A stretch of DNA of 64,000 nucleotides from Begonia masoniana (Eukaryota > Streptophyta > Magnoliopsida > Cucurbitales > Begoniaceae), in NCBI GenBank assembly GCA_022432975.1, contig CM039509.1, positions 884,482 to 948,481 of the forward strand. Reading direction: 5' to 3'. Below, piece by piece: positions 45,057 through 56,049 of this stretch. The notes beneath the pieces are model-generated. The model was not told where the DNA came from and did no database searches. It saw only the letters and a program-made list of their open reading frames with translations. The translations under genes were made by a program, and so were the position numbers. The stretch's first letter is position 1. Every line of letters begins with the position of its first letter.

Positions 45057-47041
45057 CTTTGCTTCGCAGTGGAAGAGAAGAGCAGAAGAGAGAGCGAGAG
45101 CACAAGGGTTTAAGAGAGAGAGACCCGAGGAAGAAGAGGGAAAGGATAAGGAGGTAGACAACAGAGGTGAGGTGAAACTTGAAAGAGGCTCGTTAATGGA
45201 GTCTCATCGTCATCCTTCTGGGCTTTCCAATGTCTTGCCGAAAGGCCCTAAACTGCGCCAAGCTTTTGGCAAATGCTCAAATCCTAAATTATTCTTATTT
45301 TAAAATAATTATGATAAAAAAATATTTTAACCAACAGATGAATGACACGTAACATTAAGTGTTTTATAACAAAAAAATAATTTTTATTTTTTTAAAATCT
45401 ACGCAATTAGAAAATGTAGCTCGTAGCATTTGTTTCTAAAAGCAGTTATAAAATAGATTTATTTTTCATTTTAATGCTTTATATTTTTAGATAATGACAT
45501 TTAATTATTCTGTAGGGATACACGTAGATTAACAATACCCCGTGACCGTATAAGAAGTTTTCTCCTCGTACGGCCCAACAGGTCGGTATATTTAGGTCCA
45601 ATATGTTGTTGTATCCCTGCAGATATTTCTCTTTCTTACTAGTACACCTATTGTAATTTCGAATATAGGAGTAAAACTAGGGACAAACACCCATATAATT
45701 TCATAGATCACTTTTAAGGATTTCAATATTGAAAAAGAATTGATATCTACTTTTTCCTATCTTCTTTTGTTTCCTCTCTCAATTATAACGTACTGATATG
45801 TAATTTAATAATTGTATATAATATTATTTTTTTAATGTCACTCGGTGTTCCTGGTATAATATTGTCTGCTTTGTGTCGAAGTCTGCACGGATTTATTCTT
45901 GAAGTTAACCCAAAACACGTTGTAGTAGATAGATAGGAAAACTCTAGTTGTATACCATACATTTTTTACTCTATCAAGTGATGTGAGATTGTGCACCCCG
46001 ATTGATATGGATGGGTCTTCATTGTCTTCACACGCCGGGATGTCACATTTTTATTTAGGTAATGTTTCAAAATTATATATTTGCAACTAGTAAATAGATT
46101 TGTTTTCTTTCTTCATATATGTTCTATTATTCTTAAGAGAGTAGATTCCTATTTGTCCTACAACTTTTAGAAGACAATCTTATATTCTTTGAGAGACCTC
46201 TAGTGATTAGTCTCTTATATAACAACTCGAGATAAATTACTGTAGACATTAAACTTTAGTTTGCTGAGCCTCAACTTCTCGATTTGTTAGATAATGAACT
46301 TACCTTCTATACATCTATAGGTTATCATATTAGAAAGATCTCATTAGCTGTAGTTGTTGTTAGAAATCGAAAAGGAAAATATGAATTTGGGATACAGATT
46401 TAATATGGAAAACTCTTTCAAGAACAAAACTATAGGCAGACGATAATAATACTATGTGAATATCAAAATACAACTGCGAGTTTTGTGGCTTTTACTTACA
46501 TTAATTTATAGAGAAAAATAAAATCTTAATTGAGATTCAAAATGCAGGCCACTGACTCTGCTCAAATTTTCCCTAATAGAATTTGAGTCGTATCTGAACT
46601 CAAAGAAAATTTGAGTCAAATATGGGCAACGATGTGCCACGGAGGAAACCTTTCTCAAGGATCTGAGCTATGAAGTTTACTAACTTTCTTTTTTGTTTTG
46701 TAGATCTATTCTCCATTATTAGTTTGAAGGATATCAGCGTTGAAATCCTAAAAGAGGATCCAAGCATTCGGATCAAGGAAGCTTTAGTACAAAACTCGAG
46801 CCGAATGAGTATTAACTTGCAACCCTTTCTTGGGACAAACTTATGACATTTGCTCTTAGTTCAATTGGAGGAAGGAGATAGCTTAAAGTACAAGGAGAAA
46901 CCCACGCATCCAAGTTAATGGAGGATGGACTCGACCATCAAGCCAACAATCTTCATGGAGGAAGCCCATGGCCGAAGTCTAGAAGACTTATTTAATTCTA
47001 CTTTATGTTTAAGTTATTTTGAGTCTTTTGCTGAACATTAT
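45057..47041. other. cp31 promoter, intergenic DNA and Gypsy LTR fragment
   Basis: Bases 45057-45250 are the cp31 leader and promoter side. Bases about 46370-46640 (aatatggaaaactctttcaag, atacaactgcgagttttgtgg, acattaatttatagag) belong to the same LTR family as about 26630-26890 and about 57449-57700. Bases 46640-47041 look like retrotransposon-flanking sequence (gttcaattggaggaaggaga) with no coding frame. Confidence 0.4.
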
Positions 47042-48327
47042 TGATGAAGACATCTTTGACATTTTAGTTTGATTATTTATATATTTTATTTATTTATTTC
47101 GATTTAAGTTAATTTCTCATTTTCTAAGATTAGGGTTAAAGTTGTGATGCGAACCTCGGATCGAAAGGACTCGGGACCCGACAACAACGCGGAATAGTTC
47201 TAGGAACGCCTTTTTGATTCAAGAACAAAGTAAGGAACTAAGACCCCAATCGAAGAATTCGATGGAACCCTAGTTATCAAAACAGGAACTTGACCCGAGC
47301 CACACCTGTTGGCTGAACCGAAGCTATCAAAACAGGAGCTTGACCCAGACCAAACTCGTTGGTAAGAACCAAATCTATCAAGCGAGATTCTTCAAGCATG
47401 ACTTGAAGAAGATCGTTGTTCTTCGCAAAGAACTAAAGAGAAATCCTCTCTAAAAAAAACACTCAACCTTTTTAATTCAAACTTGTTCCTCATTAAATAA
47501 AATAGTTTTGCCATTAAATAGGCTACACATTAAAATTAAACTAAATAATTAAAAAAAATGAAAATAAAAATAAAATAACTAATAAAATTGTGAGATAATG
47601 ATCTTTGGCATGATCAGATGTCATCTCTTGTTTAAACTCCGTTTGAACGTGATTTGAACTGATTTGAGTAGATTCAGCTGGATAAGATCTTTTCCCACGA
47701 GATTTGTATGATTTGCATGTGCTTTGCATGTGACCTTTTAATTCCTCGTATATGCATGTGCTTGATGCATGTCCTCTTTAATTTCTACATGTACATGTGC
47801 ATGCCACATGTGTTTTAATTCTTACATGTGCATGTGCGTCGCATCCTCCCAAATCTTCATGCATCTTCGACTTCCCTTGCTTCAAAAGATCTTTCAATAA
47901 TCTTGGGCTTCTTACTATACTTATTGGGCCGCCTGTATCTTCAATTGAATCTTTGTTCTTGGGCCTTGATCTGGTCTCAAGTTGGATCACATCATAAACC
48001 AAGTCATGTGGATCTTTATCTCTTTCCAACCCACGTGAATCTTTATCTCTTTGTAGTTTGCGTGGATCTTTACCCTTCTCTCCCCAATCCATTGGTATTT
48101 GTGGGGCCCAACTATGTGCCTTATGGGTCTTCTTTTGCCAAGTTCTTGGGGCCAACTTCCATGCTACAAAGCTCTTTATTTTTATAGTCTTTTATTTTTG
48201 TTGTGATGACTCTTTTCCTCGGGTTTCCACGACTAAACCATGTGAAGCTTTGATCGTTGGACCTCCTTTATCTTCTAATAGATCATGGTCCTTGACAATG
48301 AGATTTATCGCTCCTCGGTTCACATCA

Positions 48328-49160
48328 TTCCCTCCCCCTTCGAAAAGATTCGTCCTCGAATCTCCTGCATTATATAAAAATAAATTAGTAAAATTAAAAC
48401 ACGTGCTTACATTACCGTATTCACTCGGTAGGTTGATCTTGTAAGCGATATCGTTGATGTGCTCTAGGACTTGGAAATGTCTATATCCTCGAGGTTGTAG
48501 CTTGTTATTTCGTTTGCTTGGAAACCTTTCTTTTGGTAGACGTAGCCAAACCAAGTCTCCAGGTTCAAAAATAAGTCTTACCATTGATTGAAATTTCTCA
48601 ATAAATTCATTATTTTTCCTTTCATCCACAAAAGCAAACTTTTTAGTAAACAAAGTTAATAAATTTAAAGGATTTAATGAATTAAAATAATCAATAATAT
48701 CAAATAGTGAATAATATCTAATAGAATTAAAATCTTTTAAAACGTAAAAATCAGATTTTAAACTCGCAAAATATGTATCTACAATTTTGTCATAAACCAA
48801 GTTGTGTGCAAAGTAATCAATGACAAATTTTCCAATAAAATAATTTTGCATATTATCTATCAACCTTAAACATATAATAGGTGCAATATAAAAATCATAT
48901 GGCCTTACCAACAACTCAAACCTGCTTGATATTTTCGGTTGACTTAGAACTAACGTACTTGGCACGAGATCTTTTTGCTTATTAATCTCACTCAACGGAG
49001 AAATTCCTCTTCGAAACTCCTTGGAAATTTCATATTTATTTTTCTGCAAAAGAAAAGAAACAACACTTGGAAGAAAACTTGGTAAGTCGTTAGATAATAA
49101 ATAAACATCTTTATATAAAAGCAAAATCATCTCACGCTTATCCTCACTTTTGTTCATCAA
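48328..49160 (-). pseudogene. Gypsy integrase C-terminal remnant
   Basis: The minus-strand frame ends with a recognisable integrase tail: FEPGDLVWLRLPKERFPSKR, NNKLQPRGYRHFQVLEHIND, AYKINLPSEYG, then DSRTNLFEGGGND, typical of plant Gypsy polyproteins. The N-terminal 190 residues are Leu/Tyr/Phe-rich and not recognised; they probably come from sequence brought in by the internal deletion. The open frame continues into the LTR to 48192. Confidence 0.75.
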
Positions 49161-49297
49161 CGCAATTTGTTTTTCACTCGACTTTTGTTCTCTCTCTCCC
49201 TCAAATTTTCTCTCTTTTCCCTTGACTTTTCTCTCTTTTCCCTCGGCTTTTCTCTCTTTCTCCCTCGGTTTTTCATCATTCTTTGTACTCTTTTCAG

Positions 49298-50206
49298 CTA
49301 TTTTTCTTTCTCTATTTTTGCCTCTTTTTCAACTAATTTCTTTTCACCACTTTCTTTCTCTCTTTTATCCTTAATTATTTGAAATTCCTTCGCGATCCTC
49401 TCTTGATCTTCAATTGCCTCCCATGGCTTTAATGGTGTAAGTATAACAATTTTTCCATTGTAAACCAATGAATACTCATTCTTGTAACCATTATACTTGC
49501 CATTTCGGTCATATTGCCAAGGTCTCCCCAAAAGTATGTGTGTAGCTTGCATCGGCACTACATCACATAAAACTTTATCTTGGTACCTTCCAATTGATAA
49601 AGGAACTTCCACCTGTTTAGTCACCTTGATTTCCCTACAATCGCTTAACCATTGCAACTTGTATGGTTTTGGATGTTGCTCGGTTTTCAAGTTCAACTTT
49701 TGGACTAGTAATGTGCTTACTATATTGGTGCAACTCCCACTATCAATGATTAAACTACAAACTTTGTTGTGCACATGACATCTTGTATGGAATATATGCT
49801 CACGTTGTACTTTGGCTCCATCTTCCTTAGTTTGCACATTCAATACTCGCCTTGTGACTAATTGATCTCCTTTTACTGGTTTCTCCATCAAGTCTACTTT
49901 TCGTTCCCAATCGAGATATCTCTTGGGGTCGTTCTTCCCTCGTAAAGGTGGAATATTTACCTTGATGTTACTTAGATCATCATCTTCTCGGTACGACCTA
50001 TCATTCATTTCCCTTTGATAATATCCACTATTATCTTTGAATTTTCCATCGAAATTCTTCCTTTGCCGCGTATGACTAGGGGATGGAGATTCCAATCGGT
50101 CCATCCTCGTATTTAGAGCCTTGAAATTTTCTTGCATGGCTTTCATGAACAACTTTAAATCCACCTCGTTTTGTTCTCCACTCATGATATTCTTTATCAA
50201 CCACAA
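49298..50206 (-). pseudogene. Gypsy gag-protease fragment
   Basis: The frame starts with a helical gag-like segment (MSGEQNEVDLKLFMKAMQEN), passes an Arg/Lys-rich linker and a gag piece (PPLRGKNDPKRYLDWERKVD), then jumps to a retroviral-type aspartic protease with active site LIIDSGSC and the flap-side ILLGRPWQYDR. The capsid middle and the zinc knuckle are missing, so it is deleted internally. The C terminus is Lys/Glu-rich. Confidence 0.8.
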
Positions 50207-50706
50207 TAAGAAAATAAAAGAAAATTGTTAGAAGTAAAAGAAAAAATATTCAAATAATGGACCTTACCTCTCCCTCACGTGTTTACTCTCGATGGATGTC
50301 ACTCCACTCGTGTTTCGCTCAAAAATTAAGGCTTTTTCTATAATAGTCTCACCCTCTTGCCTTTTACCTCTAGATCTCCCTTTTAGTTCTTTATGTAAGA
50401 ACTTGATCGATAATAAATATTCAATAAGCCAAACTATAAAAAATCAAACTTTAAAGCTTAAAAGTTCAAACTTGTAAGGATGGCTAAATCAAGGGTATAA
50501 GTGAAATAAGACAAAAGTTTGGATGATGACAATATTTCAAATGAAGATTCAACAATTTGAACCTTCAAAGAATAAATTTGGATAAAGACAATATTTCGAA
50601 TGAAGATTCAATAATTTGAATTTTTAAAGAACAATTATCTACAAATTTAAGAACGAATTTTTGGATTTAAAAGGCTAGAAATTTCAAAATCTCTTGAACA
50701 AAATAT

Positions 50707-50800
50707 CGATTTTTTTTTTTGACTTCTCACTACTTTTTTTTTTTGACTTTTGACAACTTTTTTTTTTTTGACTTTTGACAATTTTTTTTTTTTTTTGTAA
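50707..50800 (+). repeat. Tandem T-tract/gactttt repeat in the Gypsy leader
   Basis: Three units consist of a run of 10-15 T followed by gacttttgacaa or gacttctcacta. On the element's own strand this is A-tract plus gtcaaaag, between the primer site and gag. Confidence 0.7.
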
Positions 50801-52573
50801 TCTTCGAATTTCAAGAGAAGAAATTCACAAGAAGAAAAAAATTGATGATAAAAATCGAGACTTGATAATAAGGATGGAAAAAAATGATTTTTTTTGTGCC
50901 TTTTTGAGTACTAGGACGAATAGAATAAAATGAAGAAAATATTGATAACAAAAATTAAAGATAGCTTCTTGAATCAAGGAACCGAAGCTCTGATACCAAC
51001 TGATGCGAACCTCAGATTGAAAGGACCCGAGACCCGACAACAACGCGGAATAGTTCTAGGAACGCTTTTTTGATTCAAGAACAAAGTAAGGAACTAAGAC
51101 CCCAATCGAAGAATTCGATGGAACCCTAGTTATCAAAACAGGAGCTTGACCCGAGCCACACCTGTTGGCTGAACCGAAGCTATCAAAACAGGAAATTGAC
51201 CCAGACCAAACTCGTTGGTAAGAACCAAAGCTATCAAGCGAGATTCTTCAAGCGTGACTCGAAGAAGATTGTTGTTCTTCGCAAAGAACTAAAAAGAAAT
51301 CCTCTCTAAAAAAAACACTCAACCTTTTTAATTCAAACTTGTTCCTCATTAAATAAAATAGTTTTGCCATTAAATAGGCTACACATTAAAATTAAACTAA
51401 ATAATTAAAAAAAATGAAAATAAAAATAAAATAACTAATAAAATTGTGAGATAATGATCTTTGGCATGATCAGATGTCATCTCTTGTTTAAACTCCGTTT
51501 GAACGTGATTTGAACTGATTTGAGTAGATTCAGCTGGATAAGATCTTTTCCCACGAGATTTGTATGATTTGCATGTGCTTTGCATGTGACCTTTTAATTC
51601 CTCGTATATGCATGTGCTTGATGCATGTCCTCTTTAATTTCTACATGTACATGTGCATGACACATGTGTTTTAATTCTTACATGTGCATGTGCGTCGCAT
51701 CCTCCCAAATCTTCATGCATCTTCGACTTCCCTTGCTTCAAAAGATCTTTCAATAATCTTGGGCTTCTTACTATACTTATTGGGCCGCCTGTATCTTCAA
51801 TTGAATCTTTGTTCTTGGGCCTTGATCTGGTCTCAAGTTGGATCACATCATAAACCAAGTCATGTGGATCTTTATCTCTTTCCAACCCACGTGAATCTTT
51901 ATCTCTTTGTAGTTTGCGTGGATCTTTACCCTTCTCTTCCCAATCCATTGGTATTTGTGGGGCCCAACTATGTGCCTTATGGGTCTTCTTTTGCCAAGTT
52001 CTTGGGGCCAACTTCCATGCTACAAAGCTCTTTATTTTTATAGTCTTTTATTTTTGTTGTGATGACTCTTTTCCTCGGGTTTCCACGACTAAACCATGTG
52101 AAGCTTTGATCGTTGGACCTCCTTTATCTTCTAATAGATCATGGTTCTTGACAATGAGATTTATCGCTCCTCGGTTCACATCAAGTTGTCTTTTCATTTT
52201 CTAAGATTAGACCTAATTTTGCCTATTTAAATCTATATTGTAACTGGGAAAGACAGGTGATGATTATTATGAATGAATTACAATGATTTGCTATTTTTTC
52301 AATCATATTTCTCCTCTTCTCGGCTATAACTCTTCTCCTCTTTCTTCTCTTCTTCCCATTTTTTGGCCATATTTCTATTATTGTAACATAAATAAATAAA
52401 TAATATAACTAAAATGACGAAGATGTCCTCATTAACTCTCTAGGGGTAGAAGAATCACCCAGTCAAGTTGACGAAAAAACAAGGCAGCAAGCTGATCAAT
52501 CACCCAACCATAAGCTAAGCGGCTGAGCAACCTTCTTTCGACGTCCATAAACTTGTGTAACTGGAGGCCTGGA

Positions 52574-52819
52574 TCAAGAAACATTCGACATCCACGTACA
52601 ATCACTCACTGGTCGATCCACCCAACGAACCAGGAAGCGCTGAGCCTCACCTTCCTTAGTAAGTACAATCTGTTCATCTAAAATAGCATCAATTTTATCC
52701 TTATGTATTGTGACATGAGGTGTTTGGGAAGTAGAGTTAACAGGTGTGGGTTCAAAATCAATAGATGAAGGTATAAATGGATCAATAGATAGATTAAAGT
52801 GGCCTTTACAAGCAATCAA
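52574..52819 (-). pseudogene. Chromodomain fragment of a chromovirus integrase
   Basis: The minus-strand frame includes EAQRFLVRWVDRPVSDCTWM, the aromatic-cage region of a chromodomain of the kind at the C terminus of plant chromovirus integrases. The frame is cut just after the tryptophan. Confidence 0.7.
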
Positions 52820-52990
52820 GTATTCAACATTAAAAGTAGGATGAGAACCAAAATTAGGTGGAAGATCAACGACATATACACTTGGGCCAATTTGCTTTAA
52901 AATTTTAAAAGGACTAACACTATGAGCTTATAATTTAGAACCAGATCCAGATGAACGCCGCTTAGGGCGAACTCGAACCATAACATAATC

Positions 52991-53860
52991 TTAAATATTA
53001 AATTCAACGTGTTGTTTGTGTGAATCAACTCGTAATTTATATGATGCATTACTAGCCTCTATTCGTTTATTGATCTGAATATGCAAATCATGAAGATGTT
53101 GTGCAAAATTTTCAGCCGACATAGACACACTAGCATGCGGTGACAGAGAGAGGAGGTATAAAGGCTTCCTAGGTTTAAATCCATGAACAACTTCAAAAAG
53201 ACTCATACCTATGGATCGGTTTACGGAGCAATTATATGCAATCTGGGCGGTGAGAAGAATCAAATCCCAATTCCTAAGATTTTCTTTGACCAAACATTTT
53301 AATAAGTTTCCAAGACTTCGATTAACAATTTCACTTTGACCATCAGTTTGGGAATGGTAAGCAGTAAAAAATTTTAGTGTTGTGCCTACCATATGATATA
53401 GTGTTCTCCAAAAATGACCAGTAAAACGCATATATCTATCTGAAACAATAGTCTTAGGGAGACCATAGAGTTTGAAAATCTCATTAAAATACAATCGAGC
53501 TACCTTAGATGCATCAGGCGTTTTATTACAAGGAATAAAATGGGTCATTTTTGAGAAACGATCCACAACGACCAAAATAGAATCATATTTTTTAAGAGTG
53601 CTCGGAAGTCCAAGTACGAAATCCATACTAACATTCTCCCAAGGACGATTGGGGACAGGTAAAGGTGTGTAAAGTCCAGTATCTTGTCGTCTTTGTTTAG
53701 CTACTTGACAAGTTCTACAAGTGCTGACTACTTTGGAGAAATCGGGAAGACGCATTACTGGAGCTTCCGTCATTTGGATTTTAATAATTTTGAAGGCTCT
53801 AGATGCTGCCACTATCCAACGAAATTTGCCATTTTTCATACACTCGGTAACATAAGCCAT
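52991..53860 (-). pseudogene. Chromovirus integrase remnant
   Basis: Integrase signatures: CRTCQVAKQRR (zinc region), DFVLGLP and VVVDRFSKMTHFIPC (first Asp), IVSDRYMRFTGHFW (second Asp), and AYHSQTDGQSEIVNR (Glu). Just upstream the piece APVMRLPDFSK, from the start of RNase H, is joined directly to the integrase zinc region, so RNase H has been deleted. Confidence 0.85.
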
Positions 53861-54618
53861 AATTGTACTGAACCCTTTGATAAAACAACAATTTTGATCC
53901 TACTAACTCTGCTTTCCCAACAGATCCTATCACAACACATGAGAATTAGATGAACAAATTGAATTTACTAATGAGATAAGGTTCAACGTTTCCTAGTTCG
54001 TTAGATATGTCGCCCAAATAGTAAATGTACGTGGATGTCTAGGGATATACTCCAACATTTGGATCCAGACCTGTTGGAGCTCTTTCAGAGTCATCAAGAT
54101 CTTTCTTTACCAAATTCTGGGATAATTCAAAAAGATTCCTGATCCAAGCCCCCAGTCACACAAGTTCATGGTCGCCGACAGAAGGTTACTCAGCCGCTTA
54201 ACTTATGGTCGGGAGATTGATTAGTTGCGGTACTATGGTTCTTTCAATTTGACTGGGTCGTTTCTCTTACCCCGGGAGAGTTGATGAAGACATCTTTGGC
54301 ATTTTAGTTTGATTATTTATATGTTTTATTTATTTATTTTGGTTTAAGTTAATTTTTCGTCTTCTAGGGTTAGGGCCAAAAGTTGTCTCTTCATTTTCTA
54401 GGGTTAGACCTAATTTTGCATATTGAAGTCTATTATTGTAATTAGGAAAGACAGTTGATGATTATTATGAATGCATTGCAATGATTTGATATTTTCCCAA
54501 CCCTATTTCTCTCTAGCTTTCTCTCCCCTTTCTCCTCTTCTCGGCTATAACTTTTCTCTTCTTTCTTCTCTTCTTCCCCTTTTTGGCTATAATTCTTATT
54601 CTAATTCCACTGCCTACA

Positions 54619-56049
54619 TCAATTATGCTTTAATATTATGTATTTTTTATGCTGGGGACTATCTAGCGAGGAGGAGAGAGCCACATGTCAAGAAAAGACC
54701 ATAAAGTATTTGGTTTTCTCATTTGGCCGAGCACTCATTTTTTCCCTCTTTTCTATTTTTGATTTCTTGCTTGTTTTGTAAGAACCATGGGTGAAAACCC
54801 TAATTCTCCTTAATGATGCTATTTAAACCATCCTTAAGTCCCCCTTTGTGGCAGCCATTGAAACCCACGAATTTGAAAGAAGAGCTTTCTTCAAACCTTG
54901 AGTATTATTCTCAAGTTAGCTGAACCTCCATTCTTGGTTAGTCATATCTAAGACGTTGTGTGATGAGTGAATCCATCCTTTGTGAGTGTAAGTGGATTTT
55001 CTTGTGCTACATTTCTTCCCTTCTTCTTTAGGAGTGGAAATTAGCAGCAATGATGTATAAACTTTCATCCTCATCCATTGAAGAACCGTTCTTCACCAAG
55101 CTCCACAAGGTTTGATTTGTTGCTGCTTAGTTCCTATCCGAGCAGTAAGCATTGCACTACCCACCATTTTCCAACCGCGATATTTTGAGGGCTTGTTTTT
55201 CACTTAGACATCTTCATCTTGCTACAAAAATCACATCATTTGGACTTCAAACGAGAGAGTTATGCCTCTCTGAAGTTTACATTCTTTATTGGTCGAAGCA
55301 ATATTTTGAGCTTGAAGCGACTTCCACCAATTTAATCATAACTTTCGATCTACAAATACTTAGGCCACGATATTTGGAGGGGCTTTTCTCCATTATTGGA
55401 AGTAGTTGCTGTTCAAATATCATCTCCAAATCTTAAGGGACTAACGACTTCTGCTGTTTTGAATTTGTTTCTCGAGTTTCCAAAGCAGTTAAAATTCAAG
55501 GCAGCTTTGTGCTTTCCATCCCCTATTTTGAAGCACATCAACCTGAGCGAAGAAGAATTCAATTCACAACAAATCTTGACACGAATTCAGGCCACACGAA
55601 TTCTTCCAAATGAATTCCCTAAAAGAGATTCACTACATGGCCTCGTCAGCCCGACCCAGCCAGAATTCAAACCTCTGAAACTCTGACAATCTCCAATGTA
55701 AGAAACAAATTTTCAAATCTTCAATAAATCTTTCTTTGTCACACCCTGAAAGGAGATTTGAAACAGAAGCTTATTTGCTCAATCACCAAATTGTAAGATT
55801 CCTCAAGTATTTCAAACCATATTTAAGAACAACTTAAACCAAGATACTGTTATTTTTTAAAAATCCCACAACATCATTCTAATATTTGAGCGAGCATATC
55901 TTACATCTTTACTTGTATCAAATCCTATTTTTTAAAACTCTGTATAATTTCACTATCGTTATTTTTATAATGAAATATCAAATTTCTATCCAAAAAGTGG
56001 AATATTCCACTTCATATATCTCATCACCCAAAATTGCAGTTTTTCAATC
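54619..56049. other. Probable retrotransposon LTR or leader sequence, not delimited
   Basis: Bases 54780-55690 have features of transcribed retroelement sequence (aaaccctaattctcc, acgagagagttatgcctctc, repeated cgatattt.gaggg at 55180 and 55370) but no domain I recognise and no clear borders. Two phrases repeat within it: ttttgagggcttgttttt and tttggaggggcttttctcc. No gene is called. Confidence 0.3.

Larger units (their letters stand above)
47140..52188 (-). mobile_element. Ty3/Gypsy LTR retrotransposon (5039 bp) nested in an older LTR, pol core deleted
   Basis: LTRs of 1183 bp at 47145-48327 (3') and 51001-52183 (5') differ at about 16 bases by eye (near 98.6% identity). The TSD agttg is at 47140-47144 and 52184-52188. 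On the minus strand the primer site TGGTATCAGAGC (50998-50987) follows the 5' LTR by two bases, and the polypurine tract GAAGGGGGAGGGAA (from 48341 down) abuts the 3' LTR. The interior has gag plus protease and an integrase tail but no reverse transcriptase, RNase H or integrase core, so it cannot move by itself. Confidence 0.95.
47042..54618 (-). mobile_element. Older Ty3/Gypsy chromovirus, split by a nested Gypsy element and rearranged
   Basis: LTR copies: one at 47042-47144 continuing at 52189-52388 (interrupted by the nested element), the other at 54282-54618. They share tgatgaagacatcttt, gattatttatat, tttctaagattag/tctagggttag, gaaagacag, gatgattattatgaatg and tcggctataact. Coding remnants on the minus strand are integrase (53860-52991) and a chromodomain (52819-52574). 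LTR2 shows the uninterrupted site aaaagttgtct, which proves the nesting. No clean TSD is found for the outer element. Sequence next to the two LTRs (52432-52580 and 54275-54130) is inverted, indicating a rearrangement. Confidence 0.75.

Noticed and set aside
45990..46050. Cassandra-like start in inverse orientation (tgtgacatcccggcg on the minus strand)
   Set aside because: The similarity covers only a few short phrases and no 5S-like sequence follows.
47797..48444. Plus-strand ORFs over the Gypsy LTR (repeated at 51653-52204)
   Set aside because: They lie within the LTRs, antisense to the element, with no domain; they are identical in both copies only because the LTRs are.
55152..55686. ORFs of about 95 codons in the 55 kb region
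   Set aside because: No recognisable domain; the sequence style and repeats suggest retroelement leader or LTR.
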